Shown piece by piece: positions 1-8,204 of a DNA stretch of 64,000 bases. The notes beneath the pieces were generated by a model. That model did no database searches. It had not been told where the DNA came from and worked only from the letters and a program-made list of their open reading frames with translations. The translations under genes and the position numbers were made by a program. Numbering within the stretch: position 1 is the stretch's first letter; every line of letters starts with the position of its first letter. Source of the stretch: Hyphomicrobiales bacterium (GTDB lineage: Bacteria > Pseudomonadota > Alphaproteobacteria > Rhizobiales > Rhizobiaceae); assembly GCA_900473185.1 (NCBI GenBank), contig UCKU01000015.1, forward strand, positions 353,392 through 417,391, read 5' to 3'.

Positions 1-2
1 CT

Positions 3-101
3 CGACCGGTGCGGTGGAATGTCCGGGAGTTCCTTCTGATCCACAGTGTCTATGGAAACAGCGAGCATAACGTCGTCGGCCGCTGGCCTCTGCTCGACTG
101 A
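3..101 (+). CDS. Possible C-terminal end of an unidentified gene (5' truncated by window)
   Basis: The third forward frame is open from the window edge to a TGA at 99-101 and would give about 32 residues ending in RWPLLD. The composition is protein-like, but the piece is too short to assign to a family, and it could equally be chance. It would be the end of a gene lying upstream of the deacylase at 158. Confidence 0.25.
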   Translation, partial: RPVRWNVREFLLIHSVYGNSEHNVVGRWPLLD

Positions 102-157
102 GCTGCGCTTGCGCGGTAGTGGCGGATTCGCATAAAACTCCCCACCCCAATGCATAG

Positions 158-1234
158 ATGCGGAGCAAGACAGTGGACGTTTCAGAGATCATCATCCCCG
201 GCGATACGCCTGGCATCGAATGGCGGTTGCCGGTCATGCGTTTCAAGGGAAGCGATCCTGCGGCGCCCAAGGTTTATATCCAGGCTGCCTTGCACGCCAA
301 CGAACTGCCGGGCACGGCGCTCGCGCATTTTCTCTGCGGTAAGCTGCGGCAAGCCGAAAGCGAAGGACGGATCGCCGGCGATATCGCGCTCGTGCCGCAG
401 GCAAATCCGATCGGTGCGGCGCAATCGCATTTCGGCGAGCTGCAAGGCCGGTTCGATTTGGGATCGCGGACCAATTTCAATCGGGATTTTCCGCTGATCT
501 CGGTTCGCGACCGGGAGGAGTTGCTTGACGGCCTTGATGATTATCCGGCTACAGATCGACTGAAGCGAGAGCTGATTCATATGGCGCTCGACGCCGATCT
601 GGTGCTCGATCTGCATTGCGATGATGAATCGCTGCAATATGCCTATATCGACGAAGCCTTCTGGCCGGAGGCATCAGATCTTGCCAATGCGCTCGACATG
701 CAGGCGGTGCTGCTTTCGGATGGCGAAAGCTCAGCCTTCGAAGAAGCGGTCGGTTTTGCCTGGAAATATGAGGTGCCGGGCGAGCGCAAGGCCAAGCTTC
801 CGGGCAAGCTTTCGGTGACGGTGGAACTGCGCGGCCGCCGCGACGTCTATCCCGATATGGCCGAGAAAGACGCCGAAGGCCTGCTGCAATTCCTGATCGG
901 GCGCGGTGTCGTCAACGGCGGGGCAGCCGGAGACAAGACCTTCTCCGGACCAGCCGTGCCGCTCGACAATGTCGAGATCCTGCGTGCGCCGCAGGGTGGC
1001 ACCGTGCTGTTCCACCGCAATATCGGCGAGCGTGTTTCGGAAGGAGAGCTTTTGGCGACGATCGTCACCCGGCCCGGTTTTGCCGAGGGCGATATCGACA
1101 TCCGGGCGCCGCAGGACGGACTGCTGCTGACCCGCACTTCCGACCGGCTGGTGCGCCGGCGCGGCGACCTGATGAAGATTGCCGCCGACAAGCCGAGCAA
1201 GGCAACGCGAAAGGCCGGCACGCTGGAAGACTGA
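158..1234 (+). CDS. Succinylglutamate desuccinylase/aspartoacylase-family metallohydrolase (M14-like)
   Basis: A 358-residue zinc-dependent deacylase of the AstE/AspA group within the M14 carboxypeptidase clan, predicted to be cytoplasmic. Visible zinc-site features are H46-A-N-E49 (the HxxE pair), a second histidine at H153 in DLHCDD, and a candidate catalytic Glu at about 223 in VELRGR. The C-terminal third (about 255-345) has the beta-sandwich look of the family, with a phrase resembling a lipoyl-like hairpin (APQGG, later RAPQDG). The substrate is not evident; family members remove acyl groups from amino acids. The gene runs in the same direction as the phosphonate genes, about 100 bp upstream of the FAD oxidoreductase, so a shared catabolic role is possible but unproven. 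No strong ribosome-binding site precedes the chosen ATG. Confidence 0.8.
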   Translation: MRSKTVDVSEIIIPGDTPGIEWRLPVMRFKGSDPAAPKVYIQAALHANELPGTALAHFLCGKLRQAESEGRIAGDIALVPQANPIGAAQSHFGELQGRFDLGSRTNFNRDFPLISVRDREELLDGLDDYPATDRLKRELIHMALDADLVLDLHCDDESLQYAYIDEAFWPEASDLANALDMQAVLLSDGESSAFEEAVGFAWKYEVPGERKAKLPGKLSVTVELRGRRDVYPDMAEKDAEGLLQFLIGRGVVNGGAAGDKTFSGPAVPLDNVEILRAPQGGTVLFHRNIGERVSEGELLATIVTRPGFAEGDIDIRAPQDGLLLTRTSDRLVRRRGDLMKIAADKPSKATRKAGTLED

Positions 1235-1338
1235 ACCGGCGTTCTTTTCCACACGCGGATGTAAGGCTCCGCGCAACTGTCACACAGGCTTCAAGAAAAT
1301 CCGCCAAGCCGTTGCAGACATGTTGCGAAGGAGCTTTC

Positions 1339-2469
1339 ATGCCGCATTACGACATTGCGATCGTCGGCGCGGGAATTGTCGGGCTGGCGCATGCGCTGGC
1401 GGCGGCAAAGCGCGGCAAACGGGTCGTCGTTATCGACCGCGATGCACAGGCAAATGGCGCCTCGGTGCGCAATTTCGGCTTTGTGACGGTGACCGGCCAG
1501 CAGGCCGGCGACTGCTGGAATAAGGCACGCCAGGCACGCGATATCTGGGCCGAGATCGTCGACGACGCCGGCATCGACGTCCTGCAACGCGGGCTGCTCC
1601 TTGCCGCAAGGCTCGACGAATCTGAAGCCGTGATCGACGCCTTCCTGCGCACGGAGATGGGCGAAGGCTGCGAAAGACTGACAATCGAGGAGGCGCGGCG
1701 GCTTGTACCGGCACTGCGACCGGAAGCGGGGCGCTTCACGCTCTATAGCCCGCATGAGCTGCGGGTCGAATCCCGCACGGCCATTCCGCTGCTCGCCCGC
1801 TATCTCGAAGTCAAATATGGCATCGAGTTCCGCCGCTCCACAGCCGTGAGCGAGGTCGAACCGCCGCGGATCGAGACATCAACCGGCTTGATAGAGGCGG
1901 AGACGGTGGTTGTCTGCCCCGGCGACGATTTCAAGAGCCTGTTTGCGGAACGGATCGCCGCATATAACGTCACACGCTGCAAACTGCAGATGATGCGTGT
2001 CGTGCCGGCGCAACGGGTCTCGCTCAGCACCGCCGTCATGTCTGACCTCGGGCTCGGGCGTTATCTCGGTTATGCCGAATTGCCTGAGGCGACCGCCCTG
2101 AAGGCCCGGCTCGACCGGGAATTCAAGCCGGAGCGCGAGAACGGCATCCACCTGATCGTTACGCAATCGGAAGACGGATCGCTGATCGTCGGCGACAGCC
2201 ACCATTACTCTGAAACGCCCGATCCCTTTGGGCTGGAGCGGGTCGACCGGCTGACCCTCGACGAGATGGATGCCGTGCTCAACCTGCCGGGTCGCTTCAT
2301 TACCGAGCGCTGGATCGGCACCTATGCCTCCGCCCCAGACCGCTGGCGGTTCACCGACAAGCCTTTCGACGCGCTGCGCATCGTCGTGGTGACGGCAGGC
2401 TGTGGTGCCTCGACCGCCTTCGGCATCGGCGAGGAAACCATTGAGGATCTTTACGGGAGCGCAGCATGA
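1339..2469 (+). CDS. FAD-dependent oxidoreductase, TIGR03364-type (phosphonate-linked)
   Basis: A 376-residue DAO-fold flavoenzyme. The dinucleotide-binding motif GAGIVG lies at residues 10-15 and a typical GxG-rich C-terminal FAD contact is near the end. An upstream in-frame ATG at 1312 exists, but 1339 is preferred: it has GAAGGAG six bases upstream and puts the FAD motif at the usual distance from the N terminus. The stop overlaps the phnX start by 4 nt (ATGA), so the two are translationally coupled. Flavoenzymes of this type recur beside 2-aminoethylphosphonate genes and are reported to oxidise aminoethylphosphonate or its N-methyl form to phosphonoacetaldehyde. That product is the PhnX substrate, which fits this pairing. 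The exact substrate is inferred. Confidence 0.85.
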   Translation: MPHYDIAIVGAGIVGLAHALAAAKRGKRVVVIDRDAQANGASVRNFGFVTVTGQQAGDCWNKARQARDIWAEIVDDAGIDVLQRGLLLAARLDESEAVIDAFLRTEMGEGCERLTIEEARRLVPALRPEAGRFTLYSPHELRVESRTAIPLLARYLEVKYGIEFRRSTAVSEVEPPRIETSTGLIEAETVVVCPGDDFKSLFAERIAAYNVTRCKLQMMRVVPAQRVSLSTAVMSDLGLGRYLGYAELPEATALKARLDREFKPERENGIHLIVTQSEDGSLIVGDSHHYSETPDPFGLERVDRLTLDEMDAVLNLPGRFITERWIGTYASAPDRWRFTDKPFDALRIVVVTAGCGASTAFGIGEETIEDLYGSAA

Positions 2470-3245
2470 CGCAATTCAAGGCAGTGGTCTTCGACTGGGC
2501 CGGCACAGTCATCGATTTCGGCTCCTTCGCACCGATGGGCGCCTTTGTAGACACCTTCGGCAAGTTCGGTGTCGAGGTGACGATCGCCGACGCACGCAAG
2601 CCGATGGGGCTTCCGAAGCGTGCGCATATCGCCGCAATGCTGGCCGAGCCGCATATCGCCGCCCGCTGGCAGGCGGCACAAGGCGCGCTTCCGGACGAGG
2701 CGGCCATCGACCGCGTTTACGAACTCTTCGTGCCGCTGAACGAAGCTGTCGTGATCGATTACTGTGCGCTGGTGCCTGGCGCGATCAAGACGATCGAATA
2801 CCTGCGCGAGCGGCAGATGAAGATCGGCTCGACGACCGGTTATACGCGCTCGATCATGGAGCGCGTGCTGCCGCTTGCCGATGAACAGGGTTATGCACCC
2901 GACAATCTGATCTGTGCCGACGATCTACCGCTTGGCCGACCGACGCCGATCGGCATGTATAAATGCTTCCTCGACCTGATGGTCTATCCGGCCTCTGCCG
3001 TCCTGAAGGTCGACGATACCGAACCCGGCATTGCCGAGGGTGCCGCCGCAGGCTGCGTTACCGTTGGTGTAACGCTCTCCGGCAACGAGGCGGGTCTGAC
3101 GCCTGAAGAGGTGGATGCACTTTCGCCGGAGGCGCGAGCTGAGTTGCACAAGCGGATCGGCGAGAAGCTGATTGCTGCCGGCGCCGACTACGTCATCGAG
3201 ACCGTGGCCGACCTGCCGGCACTCATCGAAGAGCTCGAGGGATAA
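2466..3245 (+). CDS. phnX: Phosphonoacetaldehyde hydrolase
   Basis: A 259-residue HAD-superfamily enzyme that cleaves the C-P bond of phosphonoacetaldehyde to acetaldehyde and phosphate. Family hallmarks are present: nucleophile D10 in FDWAGT (alanine replaces the second Asp of ordinary HAD phosphatases), and K51 in MGLPKRAH, the lysine that forms the Schiff base with substrate. Late HAD motifs are KVDDTEPG and the preceding cap. Length matches the family (about 260-270). No phnW aminotransferase or phosphonate transporter is visible in this window, so the coupled flavoenzyme just upstream is the likely aldehyde supplier. Confidence 0.93.
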   Translation: MTQFKAVVFDWAGTVIDFGSFAPMGAFVDTFGKFGVEVTIADARKPMGLPKRAHIAAMLAEPHIAARWQAAQGALPDEAAIDRVYELFVPLNEAVVIDYCALVPGAIKTIEYLRERQMKIGSTTGYTRSIMERVLPLADEQGYAPDNLICADDLPLGRPTPIGMYKCFLDLMVYPASAVLKVDDTEPGIAEGAAAGCVTVGVTLSGNEAGLTPEEVDALSPEARAELHKRIGEKLIAAGADYVIETVADLPALIEELEG

Positions 3246-3315
3246 AGGCCAGACGGCGTTTGCAGCTTTCATCCAGCGTGATATCTCCCCTGGGAAACAG
3301 GGAGATCGAACCGGC

Positions 3316-3666
3316 ATGGCCATCACCATCCACGGTATCAAGAACTGCGACACGATGAAGAAGGCCCGTAGCTGGCTGGACGAACGCGGCGTCGCCTACG
3401 ACTTTCACGATTACAAGGCCGTCGGCATCGACCGGGCGCACCTGGAACGATGGATCGACGAGGCAGGCTGGGAGACGGTGCTGAACCGCGCCGGCACGAC
3501 CTTCCGCAACCTGCCTGACGCCGCGCGCGAAAATCTCGACCGCGAAAAGGCGATCGCCCTGATGCTCGACCAACCATCGATGATCAAGCGGCCGGTACTG
3601 GAAAGCGGCGGTAAGCTGCTGATCGGCTTCAAGCCGGAGATTTACGCGCGGACATTCGAGGGCTGA
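3316..3666 (+). CDS. ArsC/Spx-family (YffB-like) thioredoxin-fold protein
   Basis: A 116-residue ArsC-family protein. The N terminus reads MAITIHGIKNCDTMKKA, with the single family cysteine at C11 and the CxTxxKA pattern. Further signatures are RNLPD near residue 60 and IKRPVLE near 93. Enzymatic arsenate reduction is doubtful: the short YffB branch lacks the full ArsC resolving system and its role is unsettled (GSH-dependent thiol reductase proposed). Translation could also start further upstream in frame, but only this ATG gives the family N terminus. The gene lies 3 bp upstream of ybaK, which suggests co-transcription. Confidence 0.85.
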   Translation: MAITIHGIKNCDTMKKARSWLDERGVAYDFHDYKAVGIDRAHLERWIDEAGWETVLNRAGTTFRNLPDAARENLDREKAIALMLDQPSMIKRPVLESGGKLLIGFKPEIYARTFEG

Positions 3667-3669
3667 GCC

Positions 3670-4143
3670 ATGTCCAAGACTACCCGCGCGACCCAGGTTC
3701 TCACGCAGGCCGGCGTCGCCTTCACGGTTCATACCTATGACTATGATCCGAATGCCGAGCGCGTCGGGCTGCAGGCGGCCGAAGCGCTGAGCGAGGAACC
3801 GCATCGCGTGTTGAAGACGCTGATGGCGGAAGTCGACGGCAAGCCGGTCTGTGTGGTCGTGCCCTCCGACCGCGAGGTCAGCATGAAGAAGCTCGCGAGC
3901 GCCTTTCATGGCAAATCGGCCAATATGATGAAGCCGGCCGACGCCGAGCGGCTGACGGGGTACCATGTCGGCGGCATCAGCCCGTTCGGACAGAAAAAGA
4001 TCGTGCCGACAGCGATCGAGGAAGCCGCCCTTGCCGAACCGCTCGTCTATATCAATGGCGGGCAACGCGGGCTGCAGGTGCGGCTCGATCCGAAGGAAGC
4101 GTTGAAGGCACTGAAGGCCGCCGCAGCGCCGCTTATCGCCTGA
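3670..4143 (+). CDS. ybaK: Cys-tRNA(Pro)/Cys-tRNA(Cys) deacylase YbaK
   Basis: A 157-residue trans-editing deacylase. YbaK/EbsC proteins hydrolyse Cys mischarged on tRNA-Pro in the cytoplasm. Family features seen are the YDYDP segment after the first strand, the invariant lysine region VLKTLM near residue 50, the GYHVGGISPFG block around 104-114 and a C-terminal YINGGQRGLQ strand. Length is that of the family. It directly follows the YffB-like gene and ends face to face with the MarR gene, with no gap. Confidence 0.92.
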   Translation: MSKTTRATQVLTQAGVAFTVHTYDYDPNAERVGLQAAEALSEEPHRVLKTLMAEVDGKPVCVVVPSDREVSMKKLASAFHGKSANMMKPADAERLTGYHVGGISPFGQKKIVPTAIEEAALAEPLVYINGGQRGLQVRLDPKEALKALKAAAAPLIA

Positions 4144-4587
4144 TCAGAGGAAGCGGTCCAGCAGGCCGGCAATCGTCTTCGCCTCGCCTTCGGCAAGCTT
4201 GCAGCCGATATGAGTTTCGATCGCTTTGCCATAGACGGCCCACATGCGCTCCCGAAGCTGCCGGCCGGCATCAGTGATCACCACCCAGCGGCCGCGCCCA
4301 TCCTGTGCGAAGACCTCGCGGCCGACCAGGCCCTCTCTTTCCAGCCGGTCGATCAGGCGGGAAAGATTATACTGCGCCAACAATGTCCGCTCCTCGATCT
4401 CATAGGGGCGCAGCCTGCCTGATGGCGAGCGCGCCAATTCCCAAAGCACGTCGTACCAGGCAAGCGGCGGCATGCCGGCCGCCTTCAGATCGGTTTCGAT
4501 CATGCCAAGCAGCCGCTCGCGGGCGCGCATGAGGCGCGTCCAGGCTGAGACGACGGCTTCGCTCGGCTTCTTCATATTCTCAGACAT
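4144..4587 (-). CDS. MarR-family transcriptional regulator
   Basis: A 147-residue winged-helix regulator: a central HTH (about residues 55-85, LLAQYNLSRLIDRLEREGLV) and the wing FAQDGRGRWVVITDAGR. An in-frame ATG 51 bp further upstream would put the start inside the likely operator, so the internal ATG (MSENMKK) is preferred. It is divergent from the glutathione S-transferase gene across about 100 bp carrying related palindromic sites. That is the usual arrangement for a MarR repressor that controls itself and a detoxification gene. The inducer is unknown. Confidence 0.88.
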   Translation of the reverse strand: MSENMKKPSEAVVSAWTRLMRARERLLGMIETDLKAAGMPPLAWYDVLWELARSPSGRLRPYEIEERTLLAQYNLSRLIDRLEREGLVGREVFAQDGRGRWVVITDAGRQLRERMWAVYGKAIETHIGCKLAEGEAKTIAGLLDRFL

Positions 4588-4590
4588 AAA

Positions 4591-4648
4591 TGCAACTACA
4601 TCTATCTTGAATCTCATCGCAAGCGTTATTAGATGCATCTACATGCAT
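4591..4648. promoter_or_regulatory. Candidate MarR operator pair between marR and GST genes
   Basis: Two related 14-mers, 4591-4604 and 4634-4647, match at 11 of 14 positions (TGCA.CTACAT..A). The second overlaps a perfect 10-bp palindrome AGATGCATCT at 4631-4640. They lie in the divergent intergenic region, where a MarR dimer would repress both genes. Binding itself is inferred. Confidence 0.5.
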
Positions 4649-4688
4649 ATTAAACCGGCCGATCCTTGCAAACCACTAGGAGACTTTC

Positions 4689-5372
4689 ATGAGCAGGCTC
4701 ACCCTCATCAGTCATCACCTCTGCCCCTACGTGCAGCGCGCCGCGATCACGCTCCTCGAAAAGGGCGTGCCATTCGAGCGTATCAACATCGATCTTGCCA
4801 ACAAGCCGGATTGGTTCCTGAAAATCTCACCGCTCGGCAAGGTGCCACTGCTCCGGATACAAGAGGACGATGGCCGCGAAGAGGTGTTATTCGAAAGCAG
4901 CGTCATCTGCGAATATCTGGAGGAAACGCAGGCGGGTGCTGCCCTGCATCCCACCGACGCGCTGACCCGCGCCCGCCATCGCGGATGGATGGAGTTCGGC
5001 TCTTCTGTGCTTTCCGATCTCTGGGGCTATGAGACGGCGCAAGATGCTGCGCAACTGGAGGCCAAGCACAAGGCGCTTGTCGCCAAATTCGCGACTATCG
5101 AGGGCGCGCTATCGGACGGCCCCTATTTCGCCGGGGCCAACTTCAGCCTCGTCGACGCGGTCTTTGGGCCAATCTTTCGGTATTTCGATCTGTTTGATAC
5201 GCTCGGCGACAGCCCCATCTTCGACGGGCTCGAACGGGTCAAGCGCTGGCGCAAGGCGCTATCCGAGCGGGCAAGTGTGCGGGGCGCCGTTGGCGAAGAC
5301 TATCAGCAGCGCCTGATGGAATTCCTCGAGAAGCATAACTCGATCCTGCTCAGGCTGCCCGCCGCCGCTTGA
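4689..5372 (+). CDS. Glutathione S-transferase family protein
   Basis: A 227-residue cytosolic GST-fold protein. The thioredoxin-like N-terminal domain (1-82) starts with SHHLCPYVQR, where C12 occupies the catalytic position as in omega/beta-type GSTs, and includes the cis-proline block LGKVPLL (about 49-55) and the glutathione-binding ES pair in FESSVICEYL. The all-helical C-terminal domain follows (about 95-215). A good AGGAG precedes the ATG. Likely role: glutathione conjugation or thiol reduction of an electrophile sensed by the divergent MarR protein. The substrate cannot be told from sequence. Confidence 0.9.
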   Translation: MSRLTLISHHLCPYVQRAAITLLEKGVPFERINIDLANKPDWFLKISPLGKVPLLRIQEDDGREEVLFESSVICEYLEETQAGAALHPTDALTRARHRGWMEFGSSVLSDLWGYETAQDAAQLEAKHKALVAKFATIEGALSDGPYFAGANFSLVDAVFGPIFRYFDLFDTLGDSPIFDGLERVKRWRKALSERASVRGAVGEDYQQRLMEFLEKHNSILLRLPAAA

Positions 5373-5397
5373 CGCGTACGCACAAGCGGCCGGACAT

Positions 5398-5424
5398 GCA
5401 TCCGACCGCCTTCAAATCGGATGC
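5398..5424. other. Short inverted repeat downstream of the GST gene
   Basis: GCATCCGA (5398-5405) and TCGGATGC (5417-5424) can form an 8-bp stem with an 11-nt loop. There is no T-run directly after it, so it is a weak terminator candidate for the GST gene. Confidence 0.3.
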
Positions 5425-5500
5425 GGCGCGCTTCATTTTCGCCGTAAAGGGGTCTAAGTCTTTCACCTCCCGTCGCAGATAGCAGAAGGCAGGTTGACCC

Positions 5501-6754
5501 ATGACGTTTATGCCCCAGAGCCACAGCTCCGTCGATCCCGGCAAACTCGAGAAACTTGCGGAAGTCGCCATCAAGGTTGGCCTGCAGCTTCAGCAAGGGC
5601 AGGATCTCGTCATTACCGCACCCGTCGTGGCGCTGCCGCTGGTACGACTGATCACCAAACACGCCTATCTCTCAGGCGCTGGCTTGGTCTCGACCTTCTA
5701 TTCCGACGAGGAGACGACGCTTGCCCGCTACCAGTATGGCAGCGACGAAAGTTTCGACCGGGCTTCCGGCTGGCTCTATGACGGCATGGCGAAAGCCTAC
5801 GAAAAGGGTGCCGCCCGCCTCGCGATTGCCGGCGACAACCCGATGTTGCTTTCGGAGCAGGATCCCAGCAAGGTTGGCCGCGCCAATCGTGCCAATTCCA
5901 CGGCCTATAAGCCGGCGCTGGAGAAGATCTCCAACTTCGACATCAACTGGAACATCGTTTCTTACCCCAACCCTTCCTGGGCGAAGGTCGTTTTCCCTGA
6001 CGATCCGGAAGCGATCGCCGTTGCCAAACTCGCCAAGGCGATCTTTGCGGCGTCGCGCGTCGACGTGCTTGATCCGGTCGCCGCTTGGGCCGAGCACAAT
6101 GCCAATCTGCGCAAGCGTTCTTCCTGGCTGAACGGCGAGCGTTTCGCTTCACTGCATTTCACCGGACCGGGCACGGACCTGACCGTCGGCCTCGCGGACG
6201 GCCATGAATGGCACGGCGGTGCCTCGACGGCGAAGAACGGCATTACCTGCAATCCGAATATTCCAACCGAGGAAGTCTTCACCACGCCGCATGCGCTGCG
6301 CGTGGAAGGCCATGTATCCAGCACCAAGCCGCTCTCGCATCAGGGCACATTGATCGACAATATCCGGGTTCGCTTCGAAGGCGGCCGCATTGTCGAGGCC
6401 AAGGCCTCACGCGGGGAGGAAGTGCTGAACAAGGTGCTCGATACGGATGAAGGCGCGCGCCGGCTGGGTGAAGTTGCGCTGGTGCCGCATTCCTCGCCGA
6501 TCTCGGCAAGCGGCATCCTCTTCTACAATACGCTGTTCGACGAGAATGCCTCCTGCCATATCGCACTCGGCCAGTGCTATTCGAAATGCTTCCTCGACGG
6601 CGCTTCGCTGAGCCAGGAGCAGATCAAGGCGCAGGGTGGCAATTCCAGCCTGATCCATATCGACTGGATGATCGGCTCCGACAAGGTCGATATTGACGGC
6701 ATCAAGCCTGATGGCTCGCGGGTGCCGGTGATGCGACAGGGCGAGTGGGCGTAA
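5501..6754 (+). CDS. Aminopeptidase, peptidase family M29
   Basis: A 417-residue thermophilic-type (AmpS/PepS/AmpT) metallo-aminopeptidase, which removes N-terminal residues from peptides in the cytoplasm. Recognisable blocks are the N-terminal helix with AVKVGLQLQQGQDLVI-like wording, GTDLTVGL, the metal-ligand run NIPTEEVFTTP (Glu ligand), EGHV, and the C-terminal SSLIHIDWMIGS with its His/Asp ligands. Length (about 410) fits the family. The last 53 bp overlap the 3' end of the convergent EamA gene. Confidence 0.92.
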   Translation: MTFMPQSHSSVDPGKLEKLAEVAIKVGLQLQQGQDLVITAPVVALPLVRLITKHAYLSGAGLVSTFYSDEETTLARYQYGSDESFDRASGWLYDGMAKAYEKGAARLAIAGDNPMLLSEQDPSKVGRANRANSTAYKPALEKISNFDINWNIVSYPNPSWAKVVFPDDPEAIAVAKLAKAIFAASRVDVLDPVAAWAEHNANLRKRSSWLNGERFASLHFTGPGTDLTVGLADGHEWHGGASTAKNGITCNPNIPTEEVFTTPHALRVEGHVSSTKPLSHQGTLIDNIRVRFEGGRIVEAKASRGEEVLNKVLDTDEGARRLGEVALVPHSSPISASGILFYNTLFDENASCHIALGQCYSKCFLDGASLSQEQIKAQGGNSSLIHIDWMIGSDKVDIDGIKPDGSRVPVMRQGEWA

Positions 6755-7625
6755 CAACGCCCGCCTTCGGCATCAGGCTGCGCTGGCTGAGCCAGACGCT
6801 GACCAGCACCATGGCAAAGCCTGAAAGCTGGGTTGGTGTCAGGCTCTGGCCGAGCGCCAGCCAACCGAGCAGGGTCGCGACAACGGGGCTCAGGAAGCCG
6901 AGCGACGCCGCGGCCGGGGGCTCTATGCGCGAGAGGCCGCGGAACCACAGCAGATAGGTGAAGGCAGCACCGACAAGGCCAAGATAAGCAATGCCGAGGA
7001 TATTGGCTGTCGTCGGCACAGGAAGCGCTGGTTCCAGGAAGAAGGCCACGGGCACGAGCAGAATGCCACCTGCGGTCAATTGCCATGATGTGAAGGTGAG
7101 GCTGGAGACGGGTGGCAGCCAATGGCGGGTCAGCACCGTGCCGAAGGCCATTGAGATCGCGCCGGCGAGACCTGCGGTAACACCAACGGGATCGAGAGCC
7201 GCTTTCGGTGTCAGCACCAGAAGTGCCACACCCGCCATGCCGATCAGGCCGGCAATAACGGCAATGAAGCGGATCGGTTTGCCGAGGAAGAGGCGCGAGA
7301 GCGCAATGACGATCAGCGGCTGCACGGCGCCGACCGTTGCGGCCACGCCGCCCGGCAGGCGATAGGCCGAAACGAAGAGCATCGCCCAAAAGAACGAGAA
7401 GTTCAGTGCGCCGAGAATGAAGGCGCGGCCCCACCAGATGCCCGTCGGCAGTTTCCGGACAATCAGCAGCAGAAGCAGCCCTGCCGGCAGCGCCCGTAGC
7501 ATCGCTGATGTCAGCGGGTAGCCCTGCGGCAGGAAGGATGTGGTGACGAAATAGGTGCTGCCCCAGATGGCGGGCGCGATCGCAGTCATCACGACATCGG
7601 CGCTGTATCGGGTATTTGTCTTCAT
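6702..7625 (-). CDS. EamA/DMT-family transporter
   Basis: A 307-residue inner-membrane protein of the drug/metabolite transporter superfamily with two EamA repeats (about 15-145 and 155-285) and about ten hydrophobic helices. Members export small metabolites or amino acids; the substrate is not readable. It starts beside, and is divergent from, a MarR gene that shares an 18-bp palindrome with it, so export is probably induced by the MarR ligand. The tail overlaps the aminopeptidase gene by 53 bp. Confidence 0.88.
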   Translation of the reverse strand: MKTNTRYSADVVMTAIAPAIWGSTYFVTTSFLPQGYPLTSAMLRALPAGLLLLLIVRKLPTGIWWGRAFILGALNFSFFWAMLFVSAYRLPGGVAATVGAVQPLIVIALSRLFLGKPIRFIAVIAGLIGMAGVALLVLTPKAALDPVGVTAGLAGAISMAFGTVLTRHWLPPVSSLTFTSWQLTAGGILLVPVAFFLEPALPVPTTANILGIAYLGLVGAAFTYLLWFRGLSRIEPPAAASLGFLSPVVATLLGWLALGQSLTPTQLSGFAMVLVSVWLSQRSLMPKAGVVTPTRPVASPAPASHQA

Positions 7626-7641
7626 TTCAAGAATCTCTACT

Positions 7642-7686
7642 TCAAGATAAATTCAGGATAGCGTGTTTTATCTTGACGTCAAGATA
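7642..7686. promoter_or_regulatory. MarR-type operator: 18-bp perfect palindrome plus half-site
   Basis: TATCTTGACGTCAAGATA at 7669-7686 is a perfect palindrome. A matching half-site TCAAGATA lies at 7642-7649 and a weaker TCAAGA at 7627-7632. It sits 20 bp before the MarR start and about 45 bp before the EamA start, an arrangement typical of autorepression plus repression of the exporter. The TCAAGATA half-site is of the kind seen for MarR-family proteins. Confidence 0.7.
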
Positions 7687-7706
7687 CCTGCTGATATCGA
7701 TGCTGT

Positions 7707-8204
7707 ATGGACAAGGAGAAATCAGATCACGTCGACAGAATCCTAGCTCAGTGGCGGCGCGAGCGGCCGGAGCTGGATGTCGAACCCATGGGCATCTTCG
7801 GCCGGCTGAAGCGGCTAACGACGCATATCGGCCGTGAAGTGGAAGCGGTTCTGCTCAAGCACGGCCTCTCCTCCTCCGCCTTCGATGTGCTGGCCACGCT
7901 TCGCCGCTCCGGTGCGCCCTACCGGCTGTCGCCCGGGGAGCTGCTCGGCATGACGATGGTGAGTTCCGGCACGATGACGAACCGGATCGATCAGCTGGAA
8001 AAGGCCGGCTTCGTGGAGCGCCTGTTTAACCCCGAAGACCGTCGCAGCGTGCTGATTGCGCTGACCGAGAAGGGTCTGGCGACAGTGGAAGAAGCGGTCG
8101 GCGCGCATGTGGCCAACCAGCAACGGCTGACGCGCAACCTGACGGCCGACGACAAAGCCGAGCTCGACCGGCTGCTCAAAAAATTCCTGTCGGATTTCGA
8201 ATAG
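7707..8204 (+). CDS. MarR-family transcriptional regulator
   Basis: A 165-residue winged-helix protein with an N-terminal dimerisation helix, HTH at about 70-100 (SPGELLGMTMVSSGTMTNRIDQL) and a classical wing NPEDRRSVLIALTEKG (about 110-125). It is divergent from the EamA exporter with the 18-bp palindrome between them, so it very likely represses that gene and itself. It ends exactly where the convergent quinone-reductase-like gene ends, with no intergenic base. Confidence 0.92.
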   Translation: MDKEKSDHVDRILAQWRRERPELDVEPMGIFGRLKRLTTHIGREVEAVLLKHGLSSSAFDVLATLRRSGAPYRLSPGELLGMTMVSSGTMTNRIDQLEKAGFVERLFNPEDRRSVLIALTEKGLATVEEAVGAHVANQQRLTRNLTADDKAELDRLLKKFLSDFE

